Shown here: piece by piece, positions 63,576 through 64,000 of the stretch
Layout: the number at the start of each line of letters is the position of its first letter
Position numbering within the stretch: the first letter of the stretch is position 1
From: Streptomyces sp. SAI-127
GTDB taxonomy: Bacteria; Actinomycetota; Actinomycetes; Streptomycetales; Streptomycetaceae
DNA length: 64,000 nucleotides
Direction of reading: 5' to 3'
Assembly (NCBI RefSeq): GCF_029894425.1
Contig: NZ_JARXYJ010000001.1
Location: 3,906,001-3,970,000, forward strand
Notes under the pieces: model-generated
What the model was told of the DNA's origin: nothing
The model's input: only the letters and a program-made list of their open reading frames with translations
The model's database searches: none
Position numbers and translations under genes: made by a program

Positions 63576-63910
63576 GTCCCGCCCCGATCCTTGGTGTTGC
63601 CCGGAGGTCTTCCGGACAACACGCATCGTGCCGGGCGGCGTTCCTGAACCATTCCCGATGCGATACCTGACCGGGACAGACTCCAGTCACATAGCCAATG
63701 ACCTGCGAAGACGGGGAGAATCATGCCCTCACACAAGGGTGCGCGGCCGCCAGGCGAGACCGACGTTCCCCCTCGTGCCGGTGTCGACGGGGAATGTCTC
63801 CCCACCCTCACATTTCTCACCGACCGTTGAACCGCCTCCGCGGTACTCCGCACCAAGGCCTTGCCGAGAAACAAGTCGTCGCTTCCGGCTGTGGGGCTCG
63901 TTGTTCTGGT
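63576..63910. other. intergenic region, no gene seen
   Basis: 335 bases with no frame showing coding bias or a family motif. It probably carries the boundary between the metabolite island and the insertion-sequence remnant that follows. Confidence 0.4.
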
Positions 63911-64000
63911 ATGGGGAGACCGGAGGGGATCAAGGCCGTCATGGCAGCGAGGTTCCAGGTGTCTTGCCTCATCTGGACGAGCGTCAGCGTCGGCTGGCCA
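63911..64000 (+). mobile_element. 5' end of an ISAzo13-type transposase, apparently frameshifted
   Basis: From ATG 63911 the frame reads MGRPEGIKAVMAARFQV, then a second frame continues with LPHLDERQRRLA to the window edge. Together these match the typical N-terminus of ISAzo13-family transposases (…RFxxLLPHLDERQRRL). One base seems to be missing near 63960-63964. The rest lies outside the window, so only the start is seen. Confidence 0.5.

Overview
The window is a high-GC actinomycete chromosome segment and almost certainly Streptomyces. The evidence is codons ending mostly in G/C, GTG/TTG starts, a permease-lipoprotein-permease-ATPase-ATPase peptide importer in the order of the bldK locus, a SpoIIE-type PAS/GAF phosphatase, a SARP/AfsR-like regulator and a large NRPS locus. 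It divides into an ordinary chromosomal part (about 1-28,850) and a specialised-metabolite island (about 29,375-63,600). No rRNA, tRNA or CRISPR array was seen.

Chromosomal part. A five-gene oligopeptide ABC importer (256-6,474, minus) is followed by typA/bipA and an orphan peptide-binding lipoprotein (8,882-11,107). Next is a small coiled-coil protein gene leading into a translationally coupled succinate dehydrogenase/fumarate reductase operon (11,406-15,253). The rest is housekeeping and sensory: a kinase-like phosphotransferase, a GH18-like membrane-anchored protein, a membrane coiled-coil protein, a PAS-PAS-GAF-SpoIIE-HATPase protein plus a lone HATPase, a Nudix hydrolase, a SPOR-domain miniprotein, a GntR/UTRA regulator, a DUF4190-type membrane protein, a serpin, and a divergent SDR/LysR pair.

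Metabolite island. The left edge looks eroded. The type II thioesterase has a one-base frameshift that separates its catalytic His. Beside it lies an ATP-grasp fragment. The SARP/AfsR-like regulator has an intact winged-helix reading frame but no canonical start codon. A minus-strand set follows: MFS exporter, thioesterase, P450, carrier protein, a C-domain-like fragment and a free adenylation domain with a valine-like code. This is the layout of an in-trans amino-acid loading and beta-hydroxylation cassette. Divergent from it is a carrier protein fused to a vestigial A-subdomain, then a 2,517-residue NRPS (C-A-T-C-A-T-reductase) whose two C domains are encoded by an apparently perfect 1,041-bp direct repeat.

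Downstream, a tightly overlapping operon encodes SbnA/SbnB (L-2,3-diaminopropionate), both subunits of a glutamate-mutase-like B12 enzyme (3-methylaspartate), an asparagine-synthetase/AsnRS-like class II enzyme, a glutamate-synthase-like FMN protein and an MbtH protein, followed by a second free A domain. A convergent minus operon encodes a DRE-TIM aldolase, a T-C didomain, an ATP-grasp ligase, an FAH-fold hydrolase and a DUF2087 regulator. An XRE-ATPase regulator lies beyond. The right edge of the window runs into what looks like the frameshifted start of an ISAzo13-type transposase.

Inferred pathway. Primary metabolites are turned into L-Dap, a methylaspartate-derived unit and possibly a beta-hydroxylated branched amino acid. 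They are assembled on free and modular carriers and released reductively as a peptide aldehyde (or its cyclised or reduced form). I do not recognise this gene combination as a described cluster, and the product is not predicted with confidence.
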